A stretch of 10,858 nt of DNA from Treponema sp. (GTDB lineage Bacteria > Spirochaetota > Spirochaetia > Treponematales > Breznakiellaceae): contig JAIRUO010000253.1 in assembly GCA_031254385.1 (NCBI GenBank), positions 1 through 10,858 of the forward strand, in the 5' to 3' direction. How positions within the stretch are numbered: position 1 is the stretch's first letter; every line of letters begins with the position of its first letter. The notes beneath the pieces are model-generated. The model was not told the origin of the DNA. It saw nothing but the letters and a program-made list of their open reading frames with translations, and did no database searches. Positions 1-7,539 of this stretch are shown piece by piece. A program made the translations under genes and the position numbers.

Positions 1-3000
1 TATTTTGGCATCAACAGATCATTGAATGAGTTTTCAATTGATAATGGGGCGTCCCTGGAAGATTTTTATTCCCAATCCAAGCTTGATCCGGATGATCCCA
101 TAGATGCCTGGTATTTTGAGCTATGCAATTCAAATAATGAATATGCCTTTAACATTGACATTGATAAATACTCGCTCGAACGGCGCTTATGGATTAATCA
201 TAAGGTAGTATCAGACGGCACTCTTGTTGGCGTGTTTTGCTCAGGGCTTAATTTGGAGGCCATACTGGAGAGCATGTTCGCCAAAAATGATACTAATAAT
301 GTCAGGGGCTATGTAATTGACCGGCTCGGACAAATACAGCTAATCAGCGGCATTAGCGGTTCTGAAACTGAGAAAACAAGCGTTATTCAGATGGAAAGCC
401 CTGATTCTGTTTTTGCAAAGGAAATAGATTCTTATCTTGCAAACATAGAAGGGTATTTTGGCCCTAATTCACAACCATTGGTTTTTAAGCTGTCAAAGGG
501 GCCGTACAGGTTTGTTTCGATTGCACCCATCTCCTATTCCGATTGGTCGGTGGTTACATTCTTTAACAGTAGATCGCTTTTTGACGTTAGTCACCTTTTG
601 CCTCTCCTCGCTGTCATATTGGCCGCCTTTATATTCTATTCTGCGGCCGGCGGTATTTTAATGAACCGTCAGGTATTTGTACCCCTAAAGAGCCTGACCG
701 AAAGCCTGGCCCACTCTGAATCACACAGTGGCGTTATTTTTGGCAGCGAAAGGGACGATGAATTTGGCGAGCTGTCACAAACAATAGGATATATGCGGGA
801 TCGCCTTAATGCGTATAACGCGGAGATGATCCACTCCGCAAAGGAAAGAGTACGCCAGGATCAGCTTTTGCACGCTGTCAATCAGGCGGCTGTGGTTTTG
901 CTTTCATCATTATATGAGGAAGAGTTTGAAGGATCGCTCCAGGAAGGCATGGAGCTAATGGCGCGATGCATGGATGCGGATCGTGTCTATATATGGAAAA
1001 ATGAGACTAAAGACGGCAAGCTATATTATACCCAGCAGTTTAGTTGGATGAACGATCTGGGCCGCAGCTCCAATCCCGTTCCCCAAAAAGCCAGTTATCC
1101 GTATACCGATAATCCAGACTGGGAAGATAAATTCATTTTAGGCGAATGTGTAAACGGCTCTTTGAGCAGTATGTCTACTCATACCCAGGAACTGCTCAAA
1201 CCCTGTATGGTGCAATCCCTTCTGCTTATTCCTGTTCATTTGCACGGTTATTTTTGGGGCTTTATAAACTTTGATGACTGCCACAGCGAACGCACTTTTA
1301 CAGAGGAGGAAATAAATATCCTTCGATCCGCAAGCTTAATGATGGTCAATGCCGTAAATCGCCATGCGCAGACCGAAAAAATAGAAGAGGCTCATGAGCG
1401 TGCCCAACTGCTGCTGGATTCTTCTCCCCTGTGCTGCATACTCTGGGACAGCAACTTTAACAGGATCCTCTGCAATGAGGCGGCGGTAAAACTCTTTAAT
1501 CTTAAAAATAAACAGGAATTTCTGGATAGAATATTTGAGCTAATGCCAGAGTATCAGAGCGACGGAATGCTTTCGACAGAAAAAGCAGAAATGATGATAA
1601 ACAAAGCCTTCGATACCCGCATATGTATTTTTGAATGGATGCACCAGATGTTGGACGGTACGCCGATGCCATCAGAAGTTACTCTTGTACGTACAAGTTA
1701 CGATGGCGAATATGTTGTAGCAGGATACATCCGGGATTTACGCGAACACAATCAGATGATGAAAGGCCTGGAGCAGCGTGATGTTATGCTGCAAACCGTA
1801 AATCAGGCGGCAACGATTCTGCTTCAGTCGGAAGTTGATAATTTTAGGGACAATTTATGGAAAAGTATGGGAATGATGGCGGCAGCGGTTCATGCGGATC
1901 GTGTTTATATCTGGAAAAACTATACTAAAGAAGGCCGACTTTATTCTACGCAGTTATACGAATGGTCAGAAGGCGCTGAACCTCAACAGGGTAATCAATA
2001 CGTAACTGATGTTGCAGATGATGACATTCCCGGGTGGGAGAAGATCCGAAAAGGCGATTGTTACAACGCCATAGTACGTGACTTGAGCCCCCATGAACAG
2101 GCATCATTAACGCCCCAGGGCATATTGTCGGTACTGGTAGTGCCTGTTTTTTTGCAGGATGAATTCTGGGGCTTTGTCGGTTTTGACGATTGTCATAATG
2201 AACGCTTATTTACAGATAACGAAGAAACCATTTTGCGTTCGGGGAGTCTCTTGATAGCCCATGCCTTCCTTAGAAACGAAATGACCCTGAACATACGCGA
2301 CAGCGCGGCCAGGCTTGAGGCGGTTTTGTCCAATTATTCGGGCGTTATCTACAGCGTTGACAGAAATAATATCATTACCTTGTTCAACGGCCTGTACCTC
2401 AGTAAAATCGGCGTAACACCATCTTTTTTGGAAGGCAAGAATCTTAATTTGGCTGCAAAAAAGAACAGGCATTTGGACTTAATTGAGTATGTCAAAAAGA
2501 CTTTTGAAGAAGGGATGCCCCAGGACTGGTTTTCAGAAATTGACGGAAAAGCTTTCCGTGCGCATACAATGCCCATCTTCGACGAAAATGGCAAGGCTGT
2601 AAGCCTGGTAGGCAGCTTGGACGATATTACCGATATGAAGCGGCTGCAGACAGATCTGGAAGCGGCCCTGGAAAAAGCCCAGGACGCAAGCCGCGCCAAG
2701 AGCAATTTTCTTTCAAATATGAGCCACGAAATAAGAACGCCCATGAATGCCATTATCGGCATGACGTACATAGGGAAATCAGCTTCTTCCATAGAAAAAA
2801 AGGATTATGCGTTTGACAAAATAGAAGGCGCGTCCAACCATCTGTTAGGCGTAATTAATGATGTGCTGGAAATGTCAAAGATTGAATCCGGAAAATTTGA
2901 ATTATCTTTTATCGAATTTAATTTTGAAAAAATGCTACAAAAGGTTGTAAATGTAATAAGTTTCCGTGTCGAAGAAAAGAAGCAAAATTTTTCCGTTTAT

Positions 3001-4254
3001 CTTGACGGCAAAATTCCCCAGTCTATAATTGGCGATGATCAGAGGCTTGCGCAGATCATTACCAATCTGCTTTCCAATGCCATAAAGTTTACCCCTGACG
3101 AAGGCTCAATACGCCTGGCTGCAGTATTGGAAAATGAAGAAGCAGGTGTTTTTACCATCAAGGTTTCTGTCGCCGATAGCGGTATCGGGATCAATGCCGA
3201 GCAACAGTCCCGTTTGTTTTCTTCGTTTGAGCAGGCAGAAAGCAGTACTTCCCGTAAATTCGGCGGAACTGGCCTGGGGCTTGCCATCTCAAAACATATA
3301 GTGGAATTAATGGGGGGCAAGATTTGGGTTGAGTCGGAACTGGGTAAAGGGGCGGTTTTTTCATTTTTAATTCAAATCAAAGCTGGAAGAGAAGTTTATG
3401 CCAGTCCTCTGCTGTCCGGCGTTGACTGGTCTAAGGTCCGGATTCTTGCGGTAGATGATGAGTCAGAAGTACAGGAATATTTTTTGCAAATAGCCGAATC
3501 GCTTGGAATAGCCTGCGATGCTGTAGGCAGCGGAGAAGAGGCCCTAAAACTCGTTCAGAATAACCACACTTATGATATTTTCTTTATTGACTGGCAAATG
3601 CCCGGAATGAACGGCATCGAACTATCCCAGAAAATAAAAGAAATTATCAAGGGCGATTCGACCATTATATTGATTTCCGCTTTCGAATCGAACGAAATTG
3701 AACAGGAGGCAAGGATGGTGGGGGTTAATGACTTCCTTCCCAAGCCGCTGTTTCCTTCTGCGGTTGCGGGCTGTATCAACAAATATATAGGGCAGCACGG
3801 CATGGCTGACGACAGCAAAAAGCCTGAAGAGACCGAAAGTTTCCTGGGTTACCGTCTTCTCCTGGCAGAGGATGTAGAAATCAACCGTGAAATATTGATT
3901 ACCATGCTTGAACCTTATAATCTTGAAATTGAATCTGCCCTTAACGGTCAGGAAGCCGTAGAAATGTTCAGCACCAAGCCTGAACACTACGATTTGATTT
4001 TTATGGATCTGCAAATGCCCGAAATGGACGGCTATGAAGCAACCCACCTGATTCGGGAATTAAACTTTCCCAAGGCAAAAGAAATCCCCATCATTGCCAT
4101 GACAGCTAATGTTTTTAAGGAAGACATCGCTAAATGCCTTGAAGCCGGAATGAACGATCACCTGGGCAAGCCCCTGGACTTTAACGAAGTGCTGACCAAG
4201 CTGCGGATTTATTTGAAACCATTAGCCCCTAGGGGAGTTGAACCCCTCTTTTAA
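1..4254 (+). CDS. Hybrid sensor histidine kinase, Cache-HAMP-GAF-PAS-GAF-PAS-HisKA-HATPase-REC-REC (5' end outside window)
   Basis: The frame is open from the first base, so the true start lies upstream; a TTG at 22 is only an internal candidate. Residues are numbered from nucleotide 1. Residues 1-198 resemble the end of an extracytoplasmic Cache sensor and 199-220 form a membrane helix. HAMP follows (about 222-277), then GAF (285-452), PAS (465-584), a second GAF (595-755) and a second PAS (770-878). The HisKA H-box carries His909 (SHEIRTP). The ATPase domain shows the N-box Asn1026, DSGIGI from 1059 and GGTGLGL from 1088. Receiver 1 has Asp1152/1153, phospho-acceptor Asp1197, Ser1226 and Lys1248. 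Receiver 2 has Glu1290/Asp1291, Asp1336, Thr1368 and Lys1390. All catalytic residues are present. The protein should autophosphorylate and pass phosphate to its own receivers, but has no Hpt domain; the nearest is at 6763-7164. The ligand is unknown. The last ten residues are encoded opposite tRNA-Glu. Confidence 0.95.
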   Translation, partial: YFGINRSLNEFSIDNGASLEDFYSQSKLDPDDPIDAWYFELCNSNNEYAFNIDIDKYSLERRLWINHKVVSDGTLVGVFCSGLNLEAILESMFAKNDTNNVRGYVIDRLGQIQLISGISGSETEKTSVIQMESPDSVFAKEIDSYLANIEGYFGPNSQPLVFKLSKGPYRFVSIAPISYSDWSVVTFFNSRSLFDVSHLLPLLAVILAAFIFYSAAGGILMNRQVFVPLKSLTESLAHSESHSGVIFGSERDDEFGELSQTIGYMRDRLNAYNAEMIHSAKERVRQDQLLHAVNQAAVVLLSSLYEEEFEGSLQEGMELMARCMDADRVYIWKNETKDGKLYYTQQFSWMNDLGRSSNPVPQKASYPYTDNPDWEDKFILGECVNGSLSSMSTHTQELLKPCMVQSLLLIPVHLHGYFWGFINFDDCHSERTFTEEEINILRSASLMMVNAVNRHAQTEKIEEAHERAQLLLDSSPLCCILWDSNFNRILCNEAAVKLFNLKNKQEFLDRIFELMPEYQSDGMLSTEKAEMMINKAFDTRICIFEWMHQMLDGTPMPSEVTLVRTSYDGEYVVAGYIRDLREHNQMMKGLEQRDVMLQTVNQAATILLQSEVDNFRDNLWKSMGMMAAAVHADRVYIWKNYTKEGRLYSTQLYEWSEGAEPQQGNQYVTDVADDDIPGWEKIRKGDCYNAIVRDLSPHEQASLTPQGILSVLVVPVFLQDEFWGFVGFDDCHNERLFTDNEETILRSGSLLIAHAFLRNEMTLNIRDSAARLEAVLSNYSGVIYSVDRNNIITLFNGLYLSKIGVTPSFLEGKNLNLAAKKNRHLDLIEYVKKTFEEGMPQDWFSEIDGKAFRAHTMPIFDENGKAVSLVGSLDDITDMKRLQTDLEAALEKAQDASRAKSNFLSNMSHEIRTPMNAIIGMTYIGKSASSIEKKDYAFDKIEGASNHLLGVINDVLEMSKIESGKFELSFIEFNFEKMLQKVVNVISFRVEEKKQNFSVYLDGKIPQSIIGDDQRLAQIITNLLSNAIKFTPDEGSIRLAAVLENEEAGVFTIKVSVADSGIGINAEQQSRLFSSFEQAESSTSRKFGGTGLGLAISKHIVELMGGKIWVESELGKGAVFSFLIQIKAGREVYASPLLSGVDWSKVRILAVDDESEVQEYFLQIAESLGIACDAVGSGEEALKLVQNNHTYDIFFIDWQMPGMNGIELSQKIKEIIKGDSTIILISAFESNEIEQEARMVGVNDFLPKPLFPSAVAGCINKYIGQHGMADDSKKPEETESFLGYRLLLAEDVEINREILITMLEPYNLEIESALNGQEAVEMFSTKPEHYDLIFMDLQMPEMDGYEATHLIRELNFPKAKEIPIIAMTANVFKEDIAKCLEAGMNDHLGKPLDFNEVLTKLRIYLKPLAPRGVEPLF

Positions 4255-4294
4255 GATTGAGAATCTCATGTCCTAACCGATAGACGAAGGGGCC
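4223..4294 (-). tRNA. tRNA-Glu (anticodon CUC), 3' end overlaps the kinase gene
   Basis: The cloverleaf on the minus strand is 72 nt with no encoded CCA. The acceptor strands are GGCCCCT and AGGGGCT, closed by a G-U wobble at pair 1-72. The D stem is GTCT/GGAC. The anticodon stem TGAGA/TCTTA has one G-U pair, and the loop TTCTCAA gives anticodon CTC. The T arm is AGGGG-TTCAACT-CCCCT and the discriminator is A. The 5' half matches the usual bacterial tRNA-Glu pattern, but the last two bases (U72, A73) depart from the usual C72, G73. The 3' 32 bases are antisense to the end of the kinase coding region. The gene begins one base after the T-run of a terminator-like hairpin, and I see no promoter of its own. 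It may be functional through readthrough, or be decaying. Confidence 0.85.
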
Positions 4295-4295
4295 G

Positions 4296-4327
4296 AAAAA
4301 AAGCCTTCGGCCAGAGCCGGAGGCTTT
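4296..4327 (-). terminator. Terminator-like hairpin behind tRNA-Gln
   Basis: On the minus strand, AAAGCCTCCGG pairs with CCGAAGGCTTT (ten pairs, one C/A mismatch) and the stem runs straight into seven T residues at 4302-4296. This is the classic intrinsic-terminator layout for a transcript starting at the tRNA-Gln promoter. On the plus strand only three T residues follow the stem, so it would be weak for kinase readthrough. It separates tRNA-Gln from tRNA-Glu, whose first base is 4294. Confidence 0.75.
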
Positions 4328-4331
4328 CAGC

Positions 4332-4402
4332 TTCCCCAGGGAGGATTTGAACCCCCACAAGCAGATCCAGAGTCTGCCGTGCTACCATTACACAACCGGG
4401 GA
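4332..4402 (-). tRNA. tRNA-Gln (anticodon CUG)
   Basis: The cloverleaf is 71 nt with no encoded CCA. The acceptor TCCCCGG pairs with CTGGGGA, including one G-U; the first pair U1-A72 is a known feature of bacterial tRNA-Gln. The D stem is GTGT/GCAC. The anticodon stem GCAGA/TCTGC holds the loop CTCTGGA, giving anticodon CTG, which reads CAG. The T arm is GGGGG-TTCAAAT-CCTCC and the discriminator is A. A consensus promoter lies 46-74 bases upstream and a terminator-like hairpin follows directly, so this can be an independent transcription unit. Confidence 0.93.
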
Positions 4403-4447
4403 TTGTATCTTGCTTACTTTAGCTTATACAAGCCTATCTAGGGATAA

Positions 4448-4476
4448 ATAATACAGAAATCGAATGAATCTGTCAA
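4448..4476 (-). promoter_or_regulatory. Sigma-70-type promoter for tRNA-Gln
   Basis: On the minus strand a perfect -35 box TTGACA (4476-4471), a 17-base spacer and a -10 box TATTAT (4453-4448) are present. The predicted start near 4441 gives a leader of about 39 bases before the tRNA. It sits divergently within the upstream region of the rightward chemoreceptor gene. Confidence 0.8.
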
Positions 4477-4501
4477 TAATATACGAGTAAATATGCTGAT
4501 C

Positions 4502-4530
4502 TTGTAAGCCCCCGACATTCATATTATTCT
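4502..4530 (+). promoter_or_regulatory. Weak candidate promoter for the chemoreceptor gene
   Basis: TTGTAA (4502-4507) and TATTCT (4525-4530) are separated by 17 bases; each matches the sigma-70 consensus at four of six positions. The implied leader would be only about 12 bases, just enough to hold the AGAGAGG ribosome site at 4538-4544. I found no good sigma-28 (TAAA/GCCGATAA) match with proper spacing. This is the best candidate in the 146-base gap, but it is weak. Confidence 0.3.
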
Positions 4531-4548
4531 ATTAAATAGAGAGGCTGT

Positions 4549-6738
4549 ATGAAATTCTTTAAGTCGCTAAAAGCCCGGTTTATTATTCTCTTTATCCTGT
4601 TCATTGTCATACTTTGCACAGTTTTGACAATTTTCGCCGTCAGTGAGACCATCTCCACCGTATCTGAAGTATTCGCCCAACAGGGTATCTTCATCACGGA
4701 AAAGGCTGCCTCCATCATAGACGGCGATGCCTTCGAGAGACTGACCAAATCCCTTGACGAGGCGGACCCTTACTACAAGAAGACACAGCTTGAGCTTCTG
4801 GCCATAAAGAATGACAACCGCTGTATGTACCTCTATACCATGGCCCCGTTTCAGGGAAGCATCTACCAGTATATAATTGATGGCAGTGCGCCCATTGGAG
4901 ATCCCGAAGATTTTTCGGCCCTGGGAGACCAGGAGGATGCTGCCGATTATGATAAGGCCTTCCATAGATGCTGGATAGAAAAAAGTTCAACGATCTCGGG
5001 GCTCCAGAACCAGGAAGGCTGGGGCTGGATGATATCAATTTATACTCCCATTCTGAATTCCCGAAGCGACATGGTAGGAATCGTGGGCTGCGATTTTGAC
5101 GGCGAGGACCTTTACGCAGAGCTGCGCAGCCATGTAATACGGCTGGTTATCCTTGCTTTATGTTTCCTTGCCGCCGGCTTGGGCATCATGATCTTTTTCC
5201 TAAAGCTGATATTCAGCCCTATAAAAACCATCAACACCATCCTCAAAGACATCTCCGAAGGCGAAGGCGATCTGACCCATACCATCACTGTCAATACACA
5301 AGACGAAGTCGGAGATTTAGCTTTATTTTTCAACAAGACTTTGGGACATATCAGCGCACTTATAAGCCAGATAAAATACAAGGTCAACGCGCTTACCAAT
5401 ACCGGCCATGAGCTAAATGTCAACATGTCAAAAACATCGTTAGTGGTAAGAGAACTCATGGCTAGTTCTGATGAAATGAAAGCGGTAAAGAGCCAGCAGG
5501 AAATAAGCGCTACCGAAGCGGGCAAAGCGGTAAAAAACATCCATGCCAACATTGACAGCCTGAATAAACTGGTAGAAGAACAGTCCGGCAGCGTCGAAAC
5601 CTCATCTTCTGCCATTGAGGAAATGATTGCCAATATTAATTCGGTAACCAAAACCCTAATGGAAAATATCAAGAATGTTGAGCAACTGTCAGGAGCGTCC
5701 GAAAACGGCAAGACCGGCCTTCAAACGGTTGCGGAAAAAATTCAGGAGATCGCAAAGGATTCCGAAGGGCTTCTGGAAATCAACTTGGTAATGAAAAAAA
5801 TAGCAAGCCAGACTAATTTATTAAGCATGAACGCAGCCATTGAAGCTGCTCATGCGGGAGAATCCGGGAAAGGGTTTGCCGTAGTAGCAGATGAAATTCG
5901 CAAGCTGGCTGAATCTTCAGAGGAGCAGTCGAAAACGACTGCGGCTATGCTGAAAAAAATTAAAAGCTCCATCGACAGCATTACCGCATCTTCCAATGAA
6001 GTCCTTTCCCGTTTTGCCGTTATTGATACGGGCGTAAAGACAGTTTCACAGCATGAACAAAACATCCTCAGCGCGATGGAAGAACAGGAAGTTGGAGGCC
6101 AGCAACTGCTAAAATCCATAGCTCGCCTAAAAGAACTGAGCGTATCGGTTGAAAAAGGGTCAGGGGATATGAGGGTAACGGGCGACCACCTGATCAAGCA
6201 GACCAATGAACTAATTTCAACCAGTAATGACGCGATAAATGGGATGAACCAAATGCTGGACGGCGCCATACGGCAGATTCAAACTGCGGTAAGCCAGGTA
6301 GACGAAATGAGCGCCGAAAATTCTAAAAACTTCGAGGATCTTAAAAAGGAAACAAATAAATTCAAGGTTTCTTCCAGCGATGAAAAGAAAAAAATCCTTC
6401 TGGTGGACGATGACAAAGTCTACCTTGGAATAGCAAGCAGTATCCTGAAAAAAGAATATGAAGTTATCGCAGTTGAGTCGGGTGAAGAAGCGCTACATCT
6501 GTTTTATCAGGGTCTTACTCCCAATTTGGTTTTGCTGGATCTGATGATGCCTAATATGGACGGATGGGATGCCTTTGAACGGATAAGGAGAATAGGCAAG
6601 CTGCATAATACCCCAATAGCAATCTGTTCAAGTTCGGATACCCCAGAAAATATAGCTCAGGCGAAAAAAATAGGAGCGGTTGACTTTATACAGAAACCTT
6701 GTAAAGACCTGATGATTAGGGTTAAAAAACTGCTGTAA
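4549..6738 (+). CDS. Methyl-accepting chemotaxis protein fused to a C-terminal response-regulator receiver domain
   Basis: This 729-residue protein starts at ATG after AGAGAGG (4538-4544, four-base spacing). Membrane helix 1 is at about residues 9-30, an extracytoplasmic Cache-like sensor at 31-195, and helix 2 at 197-221. HAMP follows (220-270), then a long coiled-coil signalling domain. Its hairpin tip, around 417-455, carries the hallmark [18 protein letters not shown] segment that binds CheW and CheA in this family. A short linker leads to a receiver domain from about residue 614. The receiver has Asp620-622, phospho-acceptor Asp664 ([11 protein letters not shown]), Ser694 and Lys716, so all phosphorylation residues are present. 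Ordinary chemoreceptors end after the signalling domain, so the receiver is an addition that could let phosphate modulate receptor output. The ligand is not predictable. The gene lies downstream of a hybrid kinase and converges on an Hpt gene 24 bases away. Confidence 0.95.
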   Translation: MKFFKSLKARFIILFILFIVILCTVLTIFAVSETISTVSEVFAQQGIFITEKAASIIDGDAFERLTKSLDEADPYYKKTQLELLAIKNDNRCMYLYTMAPFQGSIYQYIIDGSAPIGDPEDFSALGDQEDAADYDKAFHRCWIEKSSTISGLQNQEGWGWMISIYTPILNSRSDMVGIVGCDFDGEDLYAELRSHVIRLVILALCFLAAGLGIMIFFLKLIFSPIKTINTILKDISEGEGDLTHTITVNTQDEVGDLALFFNKTLGHISALISQIKYKVNALTNTGHELNVNMSKTSLVVRELMASSDEMKAVKSQQEISATEAGKAVKNIHANIDSLNKLVEEQSGSVETSSSAIEEMIANINSVTKTLMENIKNVEQLSGASENGKTGLQTVAEKIQEIAKDSEGLLEINLVMKKIASQTNLLSMNAAIEAAHAGESGKGFAVVADEIRKLAESSEEQSKTTAAMLKKIKSSIDSITASSNEVLSRFAVIDTGVKTVSQHEQNILSAMEEQEVGGQQLLKSIARLKELSVSVEKGSGDMRVTGDHLIKQTNELISTSNDAINGMNQMLDGAIRQIQTAVSQVDEMSAENSKNFEDLKKETNKFKVSSSDEKKKILLVDDDKVYLGIASSILKKEYEVIAVESGEEALHLFYQGLTPNLVLLDLMMPNMDGWDAFERIRRIGKLHNTPIAICSSSDTPENIAQAKKIGAVDFIQKPCKDLMIRVKKLL

Positions 6739-6762
6739 TGCTCAGCTTAGGTACAAACGGCG

Positions 6763-7164
6763 TTACAGTCGAATCTTCATTCTATTTAACCATGCTTGTA
6801 TATCTTTTATGAGCTGTTCCACTTCTTTGATAAACGCTTTATTCTGGGCCAGAACCCCGTCCAGATCGCCAGCCTTGGATTTCATTTCCAGATCGTAGGC
6901 TTTTTTTCGCGCTTCTTCCGCACCGATGCTGGCGCAGGAACCTTTTAGGCCATGTACGAAGGTTACATATCCAGGCAGTGTCTCTGCCGAGACGGTGCGG
7001 AGTTTTTCTAAAGCTACAGGGATGTTAATGGCAAACGACCGCAGGGCAGTTACAAATATATCCAGTTCCCCGCCGCAGAGGGAAGTTCCCAATTCCGCAT
7101 CGAGTCCCGGTATATTGATGTCTGATACACCTAATTTCGAAATCTCATCGTCTAAATCATTCAT
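6763..7164 (-). CDS. Stand-alone Hpt (histidine phosphotransfer) protein
   Basis: A 133-residue soluble protein of single Hpt-domain size. Its centre carries the Hpt signature HGLKGSCASIGA, with His71 as the probable phosphorylated residue, Lys74 nearby, and helix-rich flanks. Such proteins carry phosphate between receiver domains and have no catalytic activity of their own. The ATG start follows AAGGAA with six bases of spacing. The gene converges on the chemoreceptor-receiver gene with 24 bases between stops and no terminator between them. The hybrid kinase in this window lacks an Hpt domain, which makes this protein a natural partner for its receivers and for the chemoreceptor's receiver; that link is inferred from position. 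No convincing promoter is visible in the 100 bases upstream. Confidence 0.9.
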   Translation of the reverse strand: MNDLDDEISKLGVSDINIPGLDAELGTSLCGGELDIFVTALRSFAINIPVALEKLRTVSAETLPGYVTFVHGLKGSCASIGAEEARKKAYDLEMKSKAGDLDGVLAQNKAFIKEVEQLIKDIQAWLNRMKIRL

Positions 7165-7257
7165 ACTGGCTTCCTTGTATCGTTTTAACTAAAATAAGCT
7201 AATTTTTCCTATAAAGAAATAGGCCGTCCTGAAAGATGGGCTAATCAATGGCCCGCT

Positions 7258-7285
7258 GCCCTTGCTAAAGCAAGGGCGCATTTTT
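7258..7285 (+). terminator. Rightward terminator-like hairpin
   Basis: GCCCTTGC and GCAAGGGC form a perfect eight-pair stem with loop TAAA (7258-7277), followed after three bases by TTTTT (7281-7285). The T-run makes it a terminator only for rightward transcripts. No rightward gene lies between it and the chemoreceptor gene ending at 6738, so it may end readthrough from that gene after crossing hpt in antisense. Confidence 0.5.
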
Positions 7286-7314
7286 ATGGTACTTCGGGCA
7301 TTTACTTGGGCCAC

Positions 7315-7376
7315 GCCGTGCCACATATTCTCAAAAACACGGCTTGATGCCGTGCATACTTGAGCGTCCCGCACGG
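7315..7376. repeat. Four alternating complementary segments (GCCGTG / CACGGC)
   Basis: Segment 1 GCCGTG (7315-7320) can pair with segment 2 CACGGC (7338-7343). Segment 2 also pairs with segment 3 GCCGTGC (7349-7355) in a tight hairpin with loop TTGAT. Segment 3 can pair with segment 4 GCACGG (7371-7376). The layout resembles an attenuator-style switch or a nested REP-like palindrome. No gene of known regulated type follows directly in either direction. Confidence 0.5.
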
Positions 7377-7424
7377 ATTTGCGGTTCGAATCCGCATTTG
7401 TTAAGGCCGCTAAATCTTCCGGCT

Positions 7425-7454
7425 ATAAGAAAGCCTACCCCGAAAGGTAGGCTT
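7425..7454 (-). terminator. Hairpin behind tRNA-Asn, probable terminator
   Basis: On the minus strand AAGCCTACC and GGTAGGCTT form a perfect nine-pair stem with a six-base loop, starting two bases after the tRNA-Asn discriminator. The following bases TCTTAT give only a broken T-run, so termination may be partial. The stem ends resemble those of the tRNA-Gln terminator (AAGCCT/AGGCTT). Confidence 0.6.
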
Positions 7455-7455
7455 A

Positions 7456-7528
7456 CTCCCCCGCGCGGATTTGAACCACGGACCCAGTGGTTAACAGCCA
7501 CTTGCTCTGCCAGCTGAGCTACAGGGGA
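7456..7528 (-). tRNA. tRNA-Asn (anticodon GUU)
   Basis: The cloverleaf is 73 nt with no encoded CCA. The acceptor is TCCCCTG/CGGGGGA with one U-G pair, and the D stem is GCTC/GAGC. The anticodon stem AGTGG/CCACT carries loop CTGTTAA, giving anticodon GTT. The T arm is CGTGG-TTCAAAT-CCGCG and the discriminator is G, as usual for tRNA-Asn. A consensus promoter lies directly upstream and a hairpin directly downstream, so it is probably a single-gene unit. Confidence 0.95.
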
Positions 7529-7539
7529 ATGTAATAAAA

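Larger units (their letters stand above)
7165..7455. other. Non-coding hairpin-rich spacer between hpt and tRNA-Asn
   Basis: I find no supportable gene in these 291 bases. They contain a small hairpin CCTAT/ATAGG (7207-7222), a perfect 8-bp hairpin at 7258-7277, four related GCCGTG/CACGGC segments at 7315-7320, 7338-7343, 7349-7355 and 7371-7376, a tRNA T-arm-like palindrome at 7380-7396, and the hairpin behind tRNA-Asn. The density of palindromes suggests a structured transcript or a short dispersed repeat. Confidence 0.6.

Noticed and set aside
4403..4548. Possible sigma-28 flagellar-type promoter before the chemoreceptor (TAAA near 4488, CCCGACAT near 4511)
   Set aside because: The spacer is 19 bases rather than 14-16 and the -10 part matches only five of eight positions.
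5112..5711. Leftward 199-codon open frame opposite the chemoreceptor
   Set aside because: It is antisense to a conserved coding region, with serine-rich low-information composition typical of a shadow frame.
7189..7374. Leftward 61-codon open frame in the spacer between hpt and tRNA-Asn
   Set aside because: It begins with GTG, has no ribosome site, runs through the palindromic segments and resembles no family I know; it is more likely a by-product of the repeat structure.
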